From NCBI GenBank assembly GCA_040221095.1, contig JAVJVP010000018.1, forward strand, positions 124,001 through 188,000: a stretch of 64,000 nucleotides of DNA. The letters run 5' to 3'. The stretch comes from UBA1479 sp040221095. Its GTDB lineage: Bacteria; Pseudomonadota; Alphaproteobacteria; Rhodospirillales; Casp-alpha2. The notes below the pieces were generated by a model. The model was given only the letters and a program-made list of their open reading frames with translations, was not told where the DNA came from and did no database searches. This document shows positions 18,654 through 27,209 of the stretch, piece by piece. How positions within the stretch are numbered: the stretch's first letter is position 1; each line of letters opens with the position of its first letter. The position numbers and the translations under genes were made by a program.

Positions 18654-19790
18654 ATGAATTTTGAGGAACATGCAGGTAAGCCGCTCCTGAAGGCGGCCGG
18701 AATTCCCGTGCCCAATGGCGGGGTTGCGACAACGGCGGCGCAGGCGGCGGAGATCGCGGGGCCGCTCGGAAAGGTGGCCGTGAAGGCCCAGGTGCCCACG
18801 GGCAAGCGCGGCAAGGCCGGCGGCATCAAGATCGCCGACGACGCGGCGGCGGCCCAGGCGGCCGCCCAGGCGATCCTCGGCATGACCATCGGCGAGCATG
18901 TCGTGGAAAAGGTCCTGGTCGAACAGGCGACCGCCTTCACCCGCGAATTCTATGCCGCCGTGATCAACGATCCGGAAACCAAGGGGCCGAAGATTCTGTT
19001 TTCGACCCTGGGCGGCATGGATGTCGAGGAAGCGGCGGAGCAGGACCCCAACGCCATGCGCTCCCTCGCCATCGACATCCGCCACGGCCCGGACCTGCCC
19101 CATGTCCGCGCCATGTTGGACGGCGCCGGGCTGGACGGTCTGGAAGACAAGGTCGCGAGCCTGCTGATGAAACTCTACGACGCCTATCGGGCCAACGATG
19201 CGGAACTGATGGAAATCAATCCCCTGGCCGTCACCGACGCGGGCGGGCTGATCGCCCTGGACTGCAAGTTCACCATGGACGACAGCGCCCTGCCGCGCCA
19301 CGAGGACACGGCCAAGTCCGGCACGCCCGACAAGCTGACGGGCCTGGAAGCCAAGGGCAAGGAACTGGATCTCAAGTACATCGAACTGGAAGGCGATGTC
19401 GGCGTCATCGCCAACGGCGCTGGCCTGACCATGACCACCATGGATGTCGTCCGCCACCACGGCGGTACGCCCGCCAACTTCCTGGAGATCGGCGGCGAGA
19501 GCTATACCAAGGGCACGGAAGCCCTGTCCCTGGTGCTCGACAATCCCAAGGTCAAAAGCCTGGTCATCAACTTCTGCGGCGCCTTCGCGCGCACGGACGT
19601 GATGACCCAGGGCATCCTCAACGCCTGGGACGAATTGAAACCCACATTGCCCACCTTCTGGTCCGTGCACGGCACGGGCGACGTCGAGGCCGTGGCCATG
19701 CTGAAGGAGCGGCTGGGCATCGATCCCCTGCCGGACATGTCGGCCGCCTGCAAGGCTGCGGTGGACGCCGCGAAAGGGGGTGCGAAATGA
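18654..19790 (+). CDS. succinyl-CoA ligase beta-like subunit (ADP-forming acyl-CoA ligase)
   Basis: A 378-residue ATP-grasp subunit of the SucC family: N-terminal NFEEHAGKPLLKAAGIPVPNG, lysine-containing AVKAQVPTGKRGKAGG, metal-binding LMEINPLAVTD, and a C-terminal CoA-ligase domain. It forms the nucleotide-binding half of an acyl-CoA ligase with the next gene, which overlaps it as ATGA. The neighbours are not TCA-cycle genes, so it is likely a paralogue for another acid (sulfoacetate, malate or similar). The ribosome site AAGGGA follows directly on repeat copy A. Confidence 0.85.
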   Translation: MNFEEHAGKPLLKAAGIPVPNGGVATTAAQAAEIAGPLGKVAVKAQVPTGKRGKAGGIKIADDAAAAQAAAQAILGMTIGEHVVEKVLVEQATAFTREFYAAVINDPETKGPKILFSTLGGMDVEEAAEQDPNAMRSLAIDIRHGPDLPHVRAMLDGAGLDGLEDKVASLLMKLYDAYRANDAELMEINPLAVTDAGGLIALDCKFTMDDSALPRHEDTAKSGTPDKLTGLEAKGKELDLKYIELEGDVGVIANGAGLTMTTMDVVRHHGGTPANFLEIGGESYTKGTEALSLVLDNPKVKSLVINFCGAFARTDVMTQGILNAWDELKPTLPTFWSVHGTGDVEAVAMLKERLGIDPLPDMSAACKAAVDAAKGGAK

Positions 19791-20662
19791 TTATCCGCGG
19801 AACACATCGGGTGATCGTGCAGGGCATCACCGGCAAGCAGGGCACCTTCTGGTCCGAACGCATGATGGAATACGGCACCAAGATCGTCGGTGGCGTGAAC
19901 CCGAAGAAGGCCGGGACCGAACATATCGGCGTGCCCGTGTTCGGCTCCGCCGTCGACGCCATGAAGGGGCTCGACGGCGGCTTCGACGTCTCCATCCTGT
20001 TCATCCCGCCCATGGGCGCCAAGGCGGCGGCGCTGGACGCCATCGAGGCCGGGGCCAAGGCCGTGGTCTGCCTGACCGAACACATCCCGGTGCAGGACGT
20101 CATGTACATGATGGCGGCGGCGAAGGAGCGGAGCGTCAAGATCATCGGCCCCAACACCGCCGGCGGCGTGACGCCGGGCGAATGCTTCACGGGCTTCATG
20201 CCGGCCTTCAACGAAAAGATCTTCCGTCCCGGCAACGTCGGGATCATTTCCCGCTCCGGCTCCCTCGGCACCTTGATGTGCCTGAACGTGGTTCAAGCTG
20301 GTTTTGGGATATCCGCTTTTATTGGTATTGGGGGCGATCCCATCATCGGCACCACCACCCGCGATGCGCTGGAAGCCCTGGACGCCTTCGAGAAGACCGA
20401 CGCCGTCGTCATGGTCGGCGAAATCGGCGGTGCCATGGAGGAACACGCGGCCGAATACGCCGCCGCCATGAACAAGCCCATGGCCGCCTTCATTGCGGGG
20501 GGGGCAGCACCCGCCGGCAAGAAGATGGGCCATGCCGGGGCCATCGTCATGGGCAACAAGGGGACGTACCAATCCAAGGCCGACGCCCTGTCGGCGGCGG
20601 GCGTGGCGATCCTCGATACGCCCATGGACGTGGGCCCGGTCTTGAAGGAACGCATGGGTTAA
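19787..20662 (+). CDS. succinyl-CoA ligase alpha-like subunit
   Basis: A 291-residue SucD-family subunit. The CoA-binding Rossmann part (ITGKQGTFWSERM, GPNTAGGVTPGE) is intact, and the phosphohistidine is His249 in KKMGHAGAI, so the enzyme should be active. Start ATG 19787 overlaps the beta-subunit stop by 4 bp, so the pair is co-translated. With the SauS-like dehydrogenase upstream it could link a carboxylic acid to its aldehyde through a CoA thioester. The acid cannot be read from the sequence. Confidence 0.88.
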   Translation: MIIRGTHRVIVQGITGKQGTFWSERMMEYGTKIVGGVNPKKAGTEHIGVPVFGSAVDAMKGLDGGFDVSILFIPPMGAKAAALDAIEAGAKAVVCLTEHIPVQDVMYMMAAAKERSVKIIGPNTAGGVTPGECFTGFMPAFNEKIFRPGNVGIISRSGSLGTLMCLNVVQAGFGISAFIGIGGDPIIGTTTRDALEALDAFEKTDAVVMVGEIGGAMEEHAAEYAAAMNKPMAAFIAGGAAPAGKKMGHAGAIVMGNKGTYQSKADALSAAGVAILDTPMDVGPVLKERMG

Positions 20663-20711
20663 GGGTAAACATCGGGGCGTGACCTTAGAAGCAGAACAGG
20701 ATAGCGCCCCG

Positions 20712-21494
20712 ATGACCCCGCCCGACGGCCCCGGCCAGACCACCGACCACCCAACCACGTCCGACACCATCCGCGTTCTGGGCGACCGGCGCTCCATCCG
20801 CGCCTATTCGGACAAGGACGTGACCGACGCCCAGGTCACGGCGATCCTGGAGGCCGCCCGCCGGGCCCCGACCTCTGCCAACCTGCAGGCCTATTCCGTG
20901 GTCGTCGTGCGCGATGCGGGCACCAAGGAAAAGCTGGCGGCGCTGGCCGGCGGCCAGAAGCATATCGTGACCTGCCCGGTGTACCTGGCCTTCGTCGCCG
21001 ACCTGACGCGGATCGAGGCGGCGTTCCAACGCAACGGCAACGATCTCGACGACAACAACCTGGAAATGGGCCTGATGGCCTCCATCGACGCGTCGCTGGT
21101 CGGCATGTCGGCCTATGTGGCGGCGGATTCACTCGGCATCCAGGGCGTGATGATCGGCGCCATGCGCAACGACCCGGAAACGGTCGCGGATATCCTGGGC
21201 CTGCCCTACCGCGCCTATGTGGTGTTCGGCATGTGCCTGGGCTACCCGGCGGAAGCGCCCAAGCAGAAACCCCGCATGGCCCCCGACGGCATCATCCATT
21301 ACGAACGTTATGATGCGGACAAGGCCCTGGCTGTGGTCGATACCTACAACGCCGACCTGAAGGCCCATTACGAATCCGTCGGCAAGCCGACGGCGGACGA
21401 GTCCTGGTCCGCCGACGTCGACAAGAAATACGCCCAGCGCCCCCGCGACCACCTGCGCGGCGCCTTGAAGAAGCGCGGGTTCGATTTCCGCTGA
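20712..21494 (+). CDS. nitroreductase-family FMN oxidoreductase (NfsA/FRP-like)
   Basis: About 260 residues. RRSIRAYSDKDVTDAQVTAILEAARRAPTSANLQ is the FMN-binding N-terminus of the nitroreductase fold. The long C-terminal tail after GMCLGYPAE is typical of NADPH-dependent NfsA or flavin reductase P types. An in-frame GTG lies at 20679; ATG 20712 has an AGGA site about 9 nt upstream and gives a normal N-terminus. It follows the acyl-CoA ligase pair by 49 bp on the same strand and may be the last gene of the IclR operon. Its contribution to that pathway is not clear. Confidence 0.8.
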   Translation: MTPPDGPGQTTDHPTTSDTIRVLGDRRSIRAYSDKDVTDAQVTAILEAARRAPTSANLQAYSVVVVRDAGTKEKLAALAGGQKHIVTCPVYLAFVADLTRIEAAFQRNGNDLDDNNLEMGLMASIDASLVGMSAYVAADSLGIQGVMIGAMRNDPETVADILGLPYRAYVVFGMCLGYPAEAPKQKPRMAPDGIIHYERYDADKALAVVDTYNADLKAHYESVGKPTADESWSADVDKKYAQRPRDHLRGALKKRGFDFR

Positions 21495-21524
21495 TCCTCG
21501 GCTCCTGACCGCCGGGCGCAATCC

Positions 21525-21941
21525 ATGCCGTACACGATCCACGACGAGGCCGAGGGACTGTGGGTCACGCTCATGGGTTTTGCCGTGCCGTATGAGTTTC
21601 AGGAAGTGGCGCTGGCCACGGCGGCGCATCCGGACCGTGACCGCCACCGCTATCACCTGTTCGATTTCTCGGCCATCGACCGCGACGCCCTGTTCGCCCT
21701 GACCGAGGCCATCGGCGCCTCCCACGCCACCAAATCGCGGGAAATCTTCGGTGACCGGGAAAACCCCAGGTTCACCGGCCTGATCTCGCCGCACGAGAAA
21801 ATGCAGGCGGTGTTCCAGTCGTACATGGACGGCGAGCCGCGCCCGCCGGGTCACGAGATCCGTCGGTTTTCTGCGCTGAAGCAGGCGCGGGCCTGGATCA
21901 GTGCGCGGCTTGCCGGGGATGGTGCCGAAAACGCCGGTTGA
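21525..21941 (+). CDS. conserved hypothetical protein, STAS-like size
   Basis: A 138-residue soluble protein that I cannot assign firmly. It has no signal peptide, membrane segment or Cys cluster. The alternating strand/helix pattern (HDEAEGLWVTLMGF at the start, FDFSAID in the middle, a terminal helix LKQARAWISARL) recalls the SpoIIAA/STAS-like fold of small alphaproteobacterial proteins. It begins 30 bp after the nitroreductase and precedes the antiporter by 63 bp. A role in either unit is possible. Confidence 0.6.
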   Translation: MPYTIHDEAEGLWVTLMGFAVPYEFQEVALATAAHPDRDRHRYHLFDFSAIDRDALFALTEAIGASHATKSREIFGDRENPRFTGLISPHEKMQAVFQSYMDGEPRPPGHEIRRFSALKQARAWISARLAGDGAENAG

Positions 21942-22004
21942 ATTTCCCGCTCCGGGGGCCATGTTTGAACCTTCGCGAAGATCGTCTTCATTTCGGGGCA
22001 TGTC

Positions 22005-23810
22005 ATGACTGCAGGTTTTCTTGTCCAGGCTGCGGTCTTTCTTGCCGCCGCCGCCATCGCGGCCCCCATCGCCAAGAAGCTGAACATCTCGTCGGTGCTG
22101 GGGTATCTCGCCGCCGGGGTGCTGATCGGGCCTTACGGGCTCGGCTTCGTCTATTCCGTCTATCAGGTCGAAAGCATCCTCCACATCGCCGAATACGGCG
22201 TGGCGCTGCTGCTGTTCCTGATCGGCCTGGAACTGCGGCCCAGGCGTCTGTGGACCATGCGGCAGTCGATCTTCGGCCTCGGTGCCGGGCAGGTCGCCAT
22301 TTGCGCCCTCTGCCTCACCCCCCTGGCCACCCTGTTCGGCATTTCCTGGGACAAGGCCGTGTTCGTCGCCCTGGCGCTGTCCCTGTCGTCGACCGCCTTC
22401 GTCCTTCAGGTGCTGGAGGAAAAGGGCGAGCTGACCACCCGCCACGGCCGCGCCGCGTTTTCCATCCTGCTGTTCCAGGATCTGGCGGCCATCCCCTTGA
22501 TCGCCATGATCCCGTTGTGGGGGGCGGGGGCACCCGGATCGGGCCTGTCCCTGACCGACGCGGGCTTCGCCCTCGGCGCGATCCTGACCGTGGTGGTGGT
22601 CGGGCGCTATCTCCTGTCGCGGCTCTATAAGTTGGTCGCCCTCACCGGCGTGCGCGAGGCCCTGACGGCGAGTGCCCTGCTGACCGTGGTCGGCGTGGCG
22701 CTGCTGATGGAAGCAGTCGGCCTGTCGGCGGCCCTGGGCGCCTTCCTGGCCGGGGCTCTGTTGGCCGATTCCCCCTACCGCCATCAGATCGAGGCCGATA
22801 TCGCGCCCTTCGAGGGCCTGCTGCTCGGCCTGTTCTTCACGGCCATCGGCATGGCCTTGAACCTCAACCTGCTGGCCGACCAGACGTTGGTGATCCTGGC
22901 CGGGGTGGCCGGTCTGGTCGCCGTGAAGGCAGGCGTGATCTTTGTTCTGGGGCGCATGCGCGGGCTCGACACGCCCGCCGCACGGCGGCTTGCCATGGCC
23001 GTGTCGCAGGGCGGGGAATTCGCCTTCGTGCTGTTTTCCACGGCGCTCGGCGCCAACGTGATCGAACGGGACCTGGCCGAGCTGCTGTCGGTCATCGTGA
23101 CGCTCTCCATGCTGTCGACGCCGCTGCTGCTGGTTGCCGACGGTCTGATTGCGCGCAAGGGGGGCGCGGCCACCGACGCCCACGACGACATGCCCGAGGA
23201 AATGGGCCATGTGGTGATCGCCGGGTTCGGGCGGTTCGGCCAGATCATCGCCCGCGTGCTGGGGGCCCGGGGCATCCCGTTCATCGCCCTCGACAATTCC
23301 CCTGAACAGGTCGATCTGGTCGCCCGCTTCGGCAGCCGCGCCTATTTCGGCGACGCCAGCCGCCTGCATATCCTGGAGGCGGCGCAGACCCGCAAGGCGC
23401 GGGCCTTCGTGCTGGCCATCGACGATGTCGAGGCCTCCGTGCGCACGGCGGAAATCGTGCGTCGCCACTTCCCCGACGTCCCCGTGTTCGCCCGCGCCCG
23501 CAACCGTCTGCACGCCCATCGTTTGATGGACTTAGGGGTCAAGCACATCCGCCGCGAGACGTTCCTCTCGGCCCTCGACCTGACGCGGGAGGTTCTGGGC
23601 GGGCTCGGCTTCTCCAACACGGAGGTCACCCGCATGACCGACGCCTTCCAGAAGCACGACGAACAGCGCCTGTTCGAGGATTACGCCGATTACGCGGACC
23701 AGCAGAAGCTTCAGGTCAAGGCGCGCAAGTATCAGGAGGAACTGGTCGATCTGTTCAAGCAGGACGCGGCCGGCCTCAGCCCCGACGCGCCGGAGGATGG
23801 CAAGGGCTGA
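22005..23810 (+). CDS. CPA2-family monovalent cation:proton antiporter with TrkA-N domain (KefB/KefC type)
   Basis: A 601-residue inner-membrane transporter. A dozen or so hydrophobic segments fill the first 380 residues, with the family signature LLLFLIGLELRPRRLW. A cytosolic RCK/TrkA-N nucleotide-binding domain follows (HVVIAGFGRFGQIIARVL, GxGxxG). A polar, helical C-terminal tail resembles KefC regulators. It probably moves K+ or Na+ against protons under thiol, pH or osmotic stress. ATG 22005 starts a clear first membrane helix. The cNMP-binding membrane gene converges on it only 6 bp away. Confidence 0.9.
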   Translation: MTAGFLVQAAVFLAAAAIAAPIAKKLNISSVLGYLAAGVLIGPYGLGFVYSVYQVESILHIAEYGVALLLFLIGLELRPRRLWTMRQSIFGLGAGQVAICALCLTPLATLFGISWDKAVFVALALSLSSTAFVLQVLEEKGELTTRHGRAAFSILLFQDLAAIPLIAMIPLWGAGAPGSGLSLTDAGFALGAILTVVVVGRYLLSRLYKLVALTGVREALTASALLTVVGVALLMEAVGLSAALGAFLAGALLADSPYRHQIEADIAPFEGLLLGLFFTAIGMALNLNLLADQTLVILAGVAGLVAVKAGVIFVLGRMRGLDTPAARRLAMAVSQGGEFAFVLFSTALGANVIERDLAELLSVIVTLSMLSTPLLLVADGLIARKGGAATDAHDDMPEEMGHVVIAGFGRFGQIIARVLGARGIPFIALDNSPEQVDLVARFGSRAYFGDASRLHILEAAQTRKARAFVLAIDDVEASVRTAEIVRRHFPDVPVFARARNRLHAHRLMDLGVKHIRRETFLSALDLTREVLGGLGFSNTEVTRMTDAFQKHDEQRLFEDYADYADQQKLQVKARKYQEELVDLFKQDAAGLSPDAPEDGKG

Positions 23811-23816
23811 GCGCCG

Positions 23817-24425
23817 TCAGGCGCTGAGCACGGCCGGCCGGTTGATGTTGTCGAACAGGCGGGCGACGATCATCTTGATCAGGTAGAGCCCGAATTCCGG
23901 ATTGTCGGCGAACAGTTCCAGCACCCGCTGCTCGGCGATGGCGAGAACCACGCAGTCGTCGCGGCATTCCACGGTCTGCGAGCGTTTGCGGTCGGGGGCG
24001 AACATGGCGATCTCGCCGATCAGGTTGCCCGGGCCGATGTCCAGGTCCAGTTCGATGATATATGCCCGGCCTGACGCCAGATAAAAGATGTCCTGGGCCG
24101 CGTCGCCGCGCCGGCACAGAAAGTCACCCTTGGCGACGCGGCGTTCCGTCATGAACGGCAGCAGGGACTTCACGTCGAATTCCGCATGGGCCATTTCATG
24201 GATGCGGCGCTTCAGGCGCACGGCCTGCATCAGGCGCATGGCGTTCAGCGGGAACAGGCAGCCGTGCAGCACCATGATCGGCACCAGGTCGCCGTACACG
24301 CCGTAGGAAAAGAACAGGAAGTTGCTGGCCAGCCCGACGATCCGAAGCGGGATCATCGACTTCATCCAGAAGGTCACGAAGACCGCGCCGGACGCGACGT
24401 AGCCGAGTATTTCCAGTAACTGCAT
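23817..24425 (-). CDS. membrane protein with cytosolic cyclic-nucleotide-binding domain
   Basis: A 202-residue protein. About three membrane helices in the first 75 residues (GYVASGAVFVTFWMKSM, VGLASNFLFFSYGVYG, VLHGCLFPLNAM) are followed by a cNMP-binding beta roll (GDFLCRRGDAAQDIFYLASGRAYI, GNLIGEIAMFAP, RSQTVECRDDCVVLAI). The short membrane part plus CNB layout resembles Popeye-like bacterial proteins rather than an ion channel; no pore signature is visible. It may respond to the cyclase product encoded at 10.4-12.3 kb, though that is only proximity. Confidence 0.8.
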   Translation of the reverse strand: MQLLEILGYVASGAVFVTFWMKSMIPLRIVGLASNFLFFSYGVYGDLVPIMVLHGCLFPLNAMRLMQAVRLKRRIHEMAHAEFDVKSLLPFMTERRVAKGDFLCRRGDAAQDIFYLASGRAYIIELDLDIGPGNLIGEIAMFAPDRKRSQTVECRDDCVVLAIAEQRVLELFADNPEFGLYLIKMIVARLFDNINRPAVLSA

Positions 24426-24536
24426 CGGCTTCCCGGTCGGTCTGGTTCTTGGACCCCCCCCCTTCTAGTCATTCCTGGGAGCGCGGGAAAGCATTCAATT
24501 TCTGGAATGTTCCGGGCGGCGGTGGGCCGCCGGGCC

Positions 24537-26174
24537 TCAGTCCTTGATGATCTCCGGCGCCGGCGGGGCCTTGCCCAGGATCATGTCCGCCGCCTTTTCC
24601 GCGATCATGATGGTCGCCGCGTTCAGGTTGGCCGACGGCATGTTGGGCATGATCGAGGCGTCGACCACTCGCAGTCCCTCCAGCCCGTGCAGGCGCAGCT
24701 GGTCGTCGACCACGGTCGACTTGTCCGTCGCCGGGCCCATGCGGCAGGTGCCCATGGGGTGGAAGGTGGTGGTGGCGCGGATCTTGGCGGCTTCCATCAG
24801 GTCCGCGTCGGATTGCACATGGTCGCCGGGAAACTCCTCGCCGTCGAAGTACTTGGCCATGGGGGCCGAACGCAGGATGCGGCGGACCAGCTTCATGCCG
24901 GCGAGCAGGACCTGGCGGTCCGTCTCGTGCTCCAGATAGCGGGGATTGATGACCGGCTTGTCGAAGGGGTCGGTGGTGACCGCCTTCACGTATCCGGTGC
25001 TTTCCGGGCGCTGCTGCCAGGAGGCCACGGTCATGCCGGGAAACTTGTCGAGCACGGTCTGGCGGCCCGAGACGTAGCTGGCCGGGGTGAAGGTCAGCTG
25101 CAGATCCGAATTGGCGATGGCCGGGTCGGAGCGCCAGAAGGCGTAGACCATGGTCGCCTGCAGGCCGAGCACGCTGGGCCTGCCCATCAGCCATTTCGCC
25201 ACCTCGGGCACCAGGGCCAGGCCCTGGGCGCGCTGGTTGAGGCTGCCCGTGTTCTTGACCCGGGCCGTGAAGCGCGGCGCGTAATGGTCGCGCAGGCCCA
25301 GGCCCACGGCGGGCAGGGCGTGGCGGACGTCGATGCCCAATTCGCCCAGATGGGCCGGATCGCCGATCCCGGACAGTTGCAGAAGCTGCGGCGAATTGAT
25401 CACCCCGCCGGACAGGATGACCTCTTTGCGCGCCGCGATCTCGTGCGCCTGGCCGCCGCGCCCGCCCTTCAGGTAGCGCACGCCGGTGACCCGCCTGCCG
25501 TCCATCACCAGGCCCGTGGCATGGGCGTTGGTGATCACGTTCAGGCGGCCTTCTTTCATGGCCGGATGCAGAAAGGCCCGGGCGGCGCTCATGCGGCGGC
25601 GGTTGTAGATGGTGCGCTGGGTATAGGCCACGCCTTCCTGGGTGGCGCCGTTGTAATCGGGGTTGCGCGGGATGCCGCAGGCTTCGGCACCGTCCATGAA
25701 GGCGTCGCAAAGCTCGTGGGGCATGTCCGTGTCGGTGACGGTCAGCGCGCCGTCGCGGCTGCGGAACCGCTCATCGGCCTCGCCGATGCGTTTTTCCGAG
25801 CGCTTGAAATAGGGCAGCACGTCCGCATAGCCCCAGCCCCGGTTGCCCATCTGGGCCCAGGAATTGTAGTCCTCGCGGTTGCCGCGGTTGTAGACGTTGC
25901 CGTTGATGGACGACGATCCGCCCAGGGTCTTGCCGCGCGGCACGGGGATGGCGCGGCCGGCGGTCCATTCCGTCGGCTCCGTCTGATAGCGCCAGTTCAG
26001 CGTCTTGTGGTCCAACAGCTTCATGAAGCCCGCCGGAATGTGGATCATGGGGTTCCAGTCGGGCGGCCCCGCTTCCAGCACGCAGACGGAATTCCTGCCG
26101 CCCGCCGACAGCCGGTTGGCCAGCACGCAGCCCGCCGATCCGGCGCCGATGATGATGTAGTCGTATGTGTCCAT
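24537..26174 (-). CDS. GMC-family FAD oxidoreductase (choline dehydrogenase-like)
   Basis: A 545-residue flavoprotein. The N-terminal ADP-binding loop is IIIGAGSAGCVLANRL; the GMC signatures PRGKTLGGSSSINGN and SGGVINSPQLLQLSGIG and the C-terminal active-site region TTFHPMGTCRMG are present. It oxidises an alcohol to an aldehyde with FAD. BetA-like sequences are common in alphaproteobacteria, but no betaine aldehyde dehydrogenase or BetI is adjacent, so choline is not assured; other polyols or alcohols fit. The ATG at 26174 begins directly with the FAD fold, so it is cytoplasmic. Confidence 0.85.
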   Translation of the reverse strand: MDTYDYIIIGAGSAGCVLANRLSAGGRNSVCVLEAGPPDWNPMIHIPAGFMKLLDHKTLNWRYQTEPTEWTAGRAIPVPRGKTLGGSSSINGNVYNRGNREDYNSWAQMGNRGWGYADVLPYFKRSEKRIGEADERFRSRDGALTVTDTDMPHELCDAFMDGAEACGIPRNPDYNGATQEGVAYTQRTIYNRRRMSAARAFLHPAMKEGRLNVITNAHATGLVMDGRRVTGVRYLKGGRGGQAHEIAARKEVILSGGVINSPQLLQLSGIGDPAHLGELGIDVRHALPAVGLGLRDHYAPRFTARVKNTGSLNQRAQGLALVPEVAKWLMGRPSVLGLQATMVYAFWRSDPAIANSDLQLTFTPASYVSGRQTVLDKFPGMTVASWQQRPESTGYVKAVTTDPFDKPVINPRYLEHETDRQVLLAGMKLVRRILRSAPMAKYFDGEEFPGDHVQSDADLMEAAKIRATTTFHPMGTCRMGPATDKSTVVDDQLRLHGLEGLRVVDASIMPNMPSANLNAATIMIAEKAADMILGKAPPAPEIIKD

Positions 26175-26474
26175 GAGGGGTCTTCAACTTGGATGTAATC
26201 TGGGACGGGCTTCGTGCCGCTTGAAGCCCCTAGAAAACCCCATCACGGTGGGGCGCGGCAAGGGGCAATTCAAGGGGGTCAATGGGCCGGGATGGTGCGT
26301 TCGGCCCATATTGCCGCCCCAGGGCGAAGGGTGATAGCGTTCCACTACCCGCCACGGGCCGCGGTATCGGCACCGGCCGGGGCCTTGTCTTGGCGGTGCG
26401 ATTCGACCGATGCGCCGTCTCCTATGTGGTTTCCTGGGCCCGCGTTCCCGTGGGTTTTTCTGAAAGGGACTGCG
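26175..26474. other. 300-bp divergent intergenic region
   Basis: This gap separates the GMC oxidoreductase gene (minus) and the EF-hand gene (plus). It holds a short hairpin CCCCATCACGGTGGGG near 26238-26253 and no convincing promoter hexamers. A plus-strand frame stays open through it from 26214, but its residues look non-coding and the true start is at 26475. Confidence 0.4.
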
Positions 26475-27140
26475 ATGAGGTCTGTGCTGTGCCGCGTGGT
26501 TCCCGGTCTGGGGTTCCTTCTGATTTTTGTTTTGGCCTCCCCTGCAGGCGGCGGTGCCGCCGAGATCGCCCAGATGGGCGGTGGTGGTCCGCCGCCGCCT
26601 GAGAAAATGGTTCAGCGTATGGACGAAAACGGCGACGGCAAGATTTCGCGTCAGGAATTCCTGGGGCCGCCGGACCGTTTCAACATGATCGACGTCGACA
26701 AGGACGGCTTCCTGACTGTTGATGAGATCAAGGCCTTCCGCGCCAAGCGTCTGAAGGGCGGCGGCATAGGGGCGGCCCAAGGCCCGGCAAAAGGTCCCGG
26801 CGGTGAAATCTTCCTGACGGCGGCGCAAGTGAAGCTGTTGATCTCCGGCACCGAAATTACTCACACCTCGCCACGAAGCGGCAATTTCGTGTTTATGAAG
26901 TTTCTGGCCGACGGCACCGTCGACGGCAACGTAGGCTCGGGCGTGATCGTAAACGGCACCTGGCAGGTCAGGGCGCGTGGACAGCTGTGCTTCGACGTGG
27001 CCGTGCTGGGCAATGAGCTCTGCTTCTATCTGGTGCGCCAGGGCGACAACATCGTGCGCTACGACCGCGACGGCAGCCCGGCCAAGAGGATCGATTGGAC
27101 CATCGTCAAACCGGGCCCCGACGCAAACAAGGTCCCGTGA
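26475..27140 (+). CDS. exported EF-hand protein
   Basis: A 221-residue secreted protein. The signal peptide MRSVLCRVVPGLGFLLIFVLAS is followed by two EF-hand loops, DENGDGKISRQE and DVDKDGFLTVDE, each with the calcium-ligand spacing D-x-D/N-x-D-G. The C-terminal 100 residues form a beta-rich domain (GTVDGNVGSGVIVNGTWQVRARGQLCFDV) resembling small lipocalin-like or DUF995-type modules. ATG 26475 has AAAGGGA about 8 nt upstream. It is likely a periplasmic calcium-binding protein of unknown purpose. A second EF-hand protein occurs at 61 kb. Confidence 0.78.
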   Translation: MRSVLCRVVPGLGFLLIFVLASPAGGGAAEIAQMGGGGPPPPEKMVQRMDENGDGKISRQEFLGPPDRFNMIDVDKDGFLTVDEIKAFRAKRLKGGGIGAAQGPAKGPGGEIFLTAAQVKLLISGTEITHTSPRSGNFVFMKFLADGTVDGNVGSGVIVNGTWQVRARGQLCFDVAVLGNELCFYLVRQGDNIVRYDRDGSPAKRIDWTIVKPGPDANKVP

Positions 27141-27209
27141 TCCCGCCCGCCGCCACCATTTCCGCGGACCCCGGTTCGCAAATTTCCCACCAACCGGAAG
27201 GTTCCGCCC

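Noticed and set aside
21129..23519. 796-codon open frame on the minus strand opposite the antiporter
   Set aside because: It is rich in His, Gln, Gly and Arg with no domain, lies antisense to a well-supported membrane transporter, and is typical of GC-rich shadow frames.
24537..26174. Assigning betA (choline dehydrogenase)
   Set aside because: GMC proteins are diverse, and betB, betI and betaine transport genes are absent nearby.
24507..26198. 563-codon plus-strand frame opposite the GMC oxidoreductase
   Set aside because: It has low-complexity Gly/Arg/His composition and no ribosome site or family features; the opposite frame has all GMC motifs.
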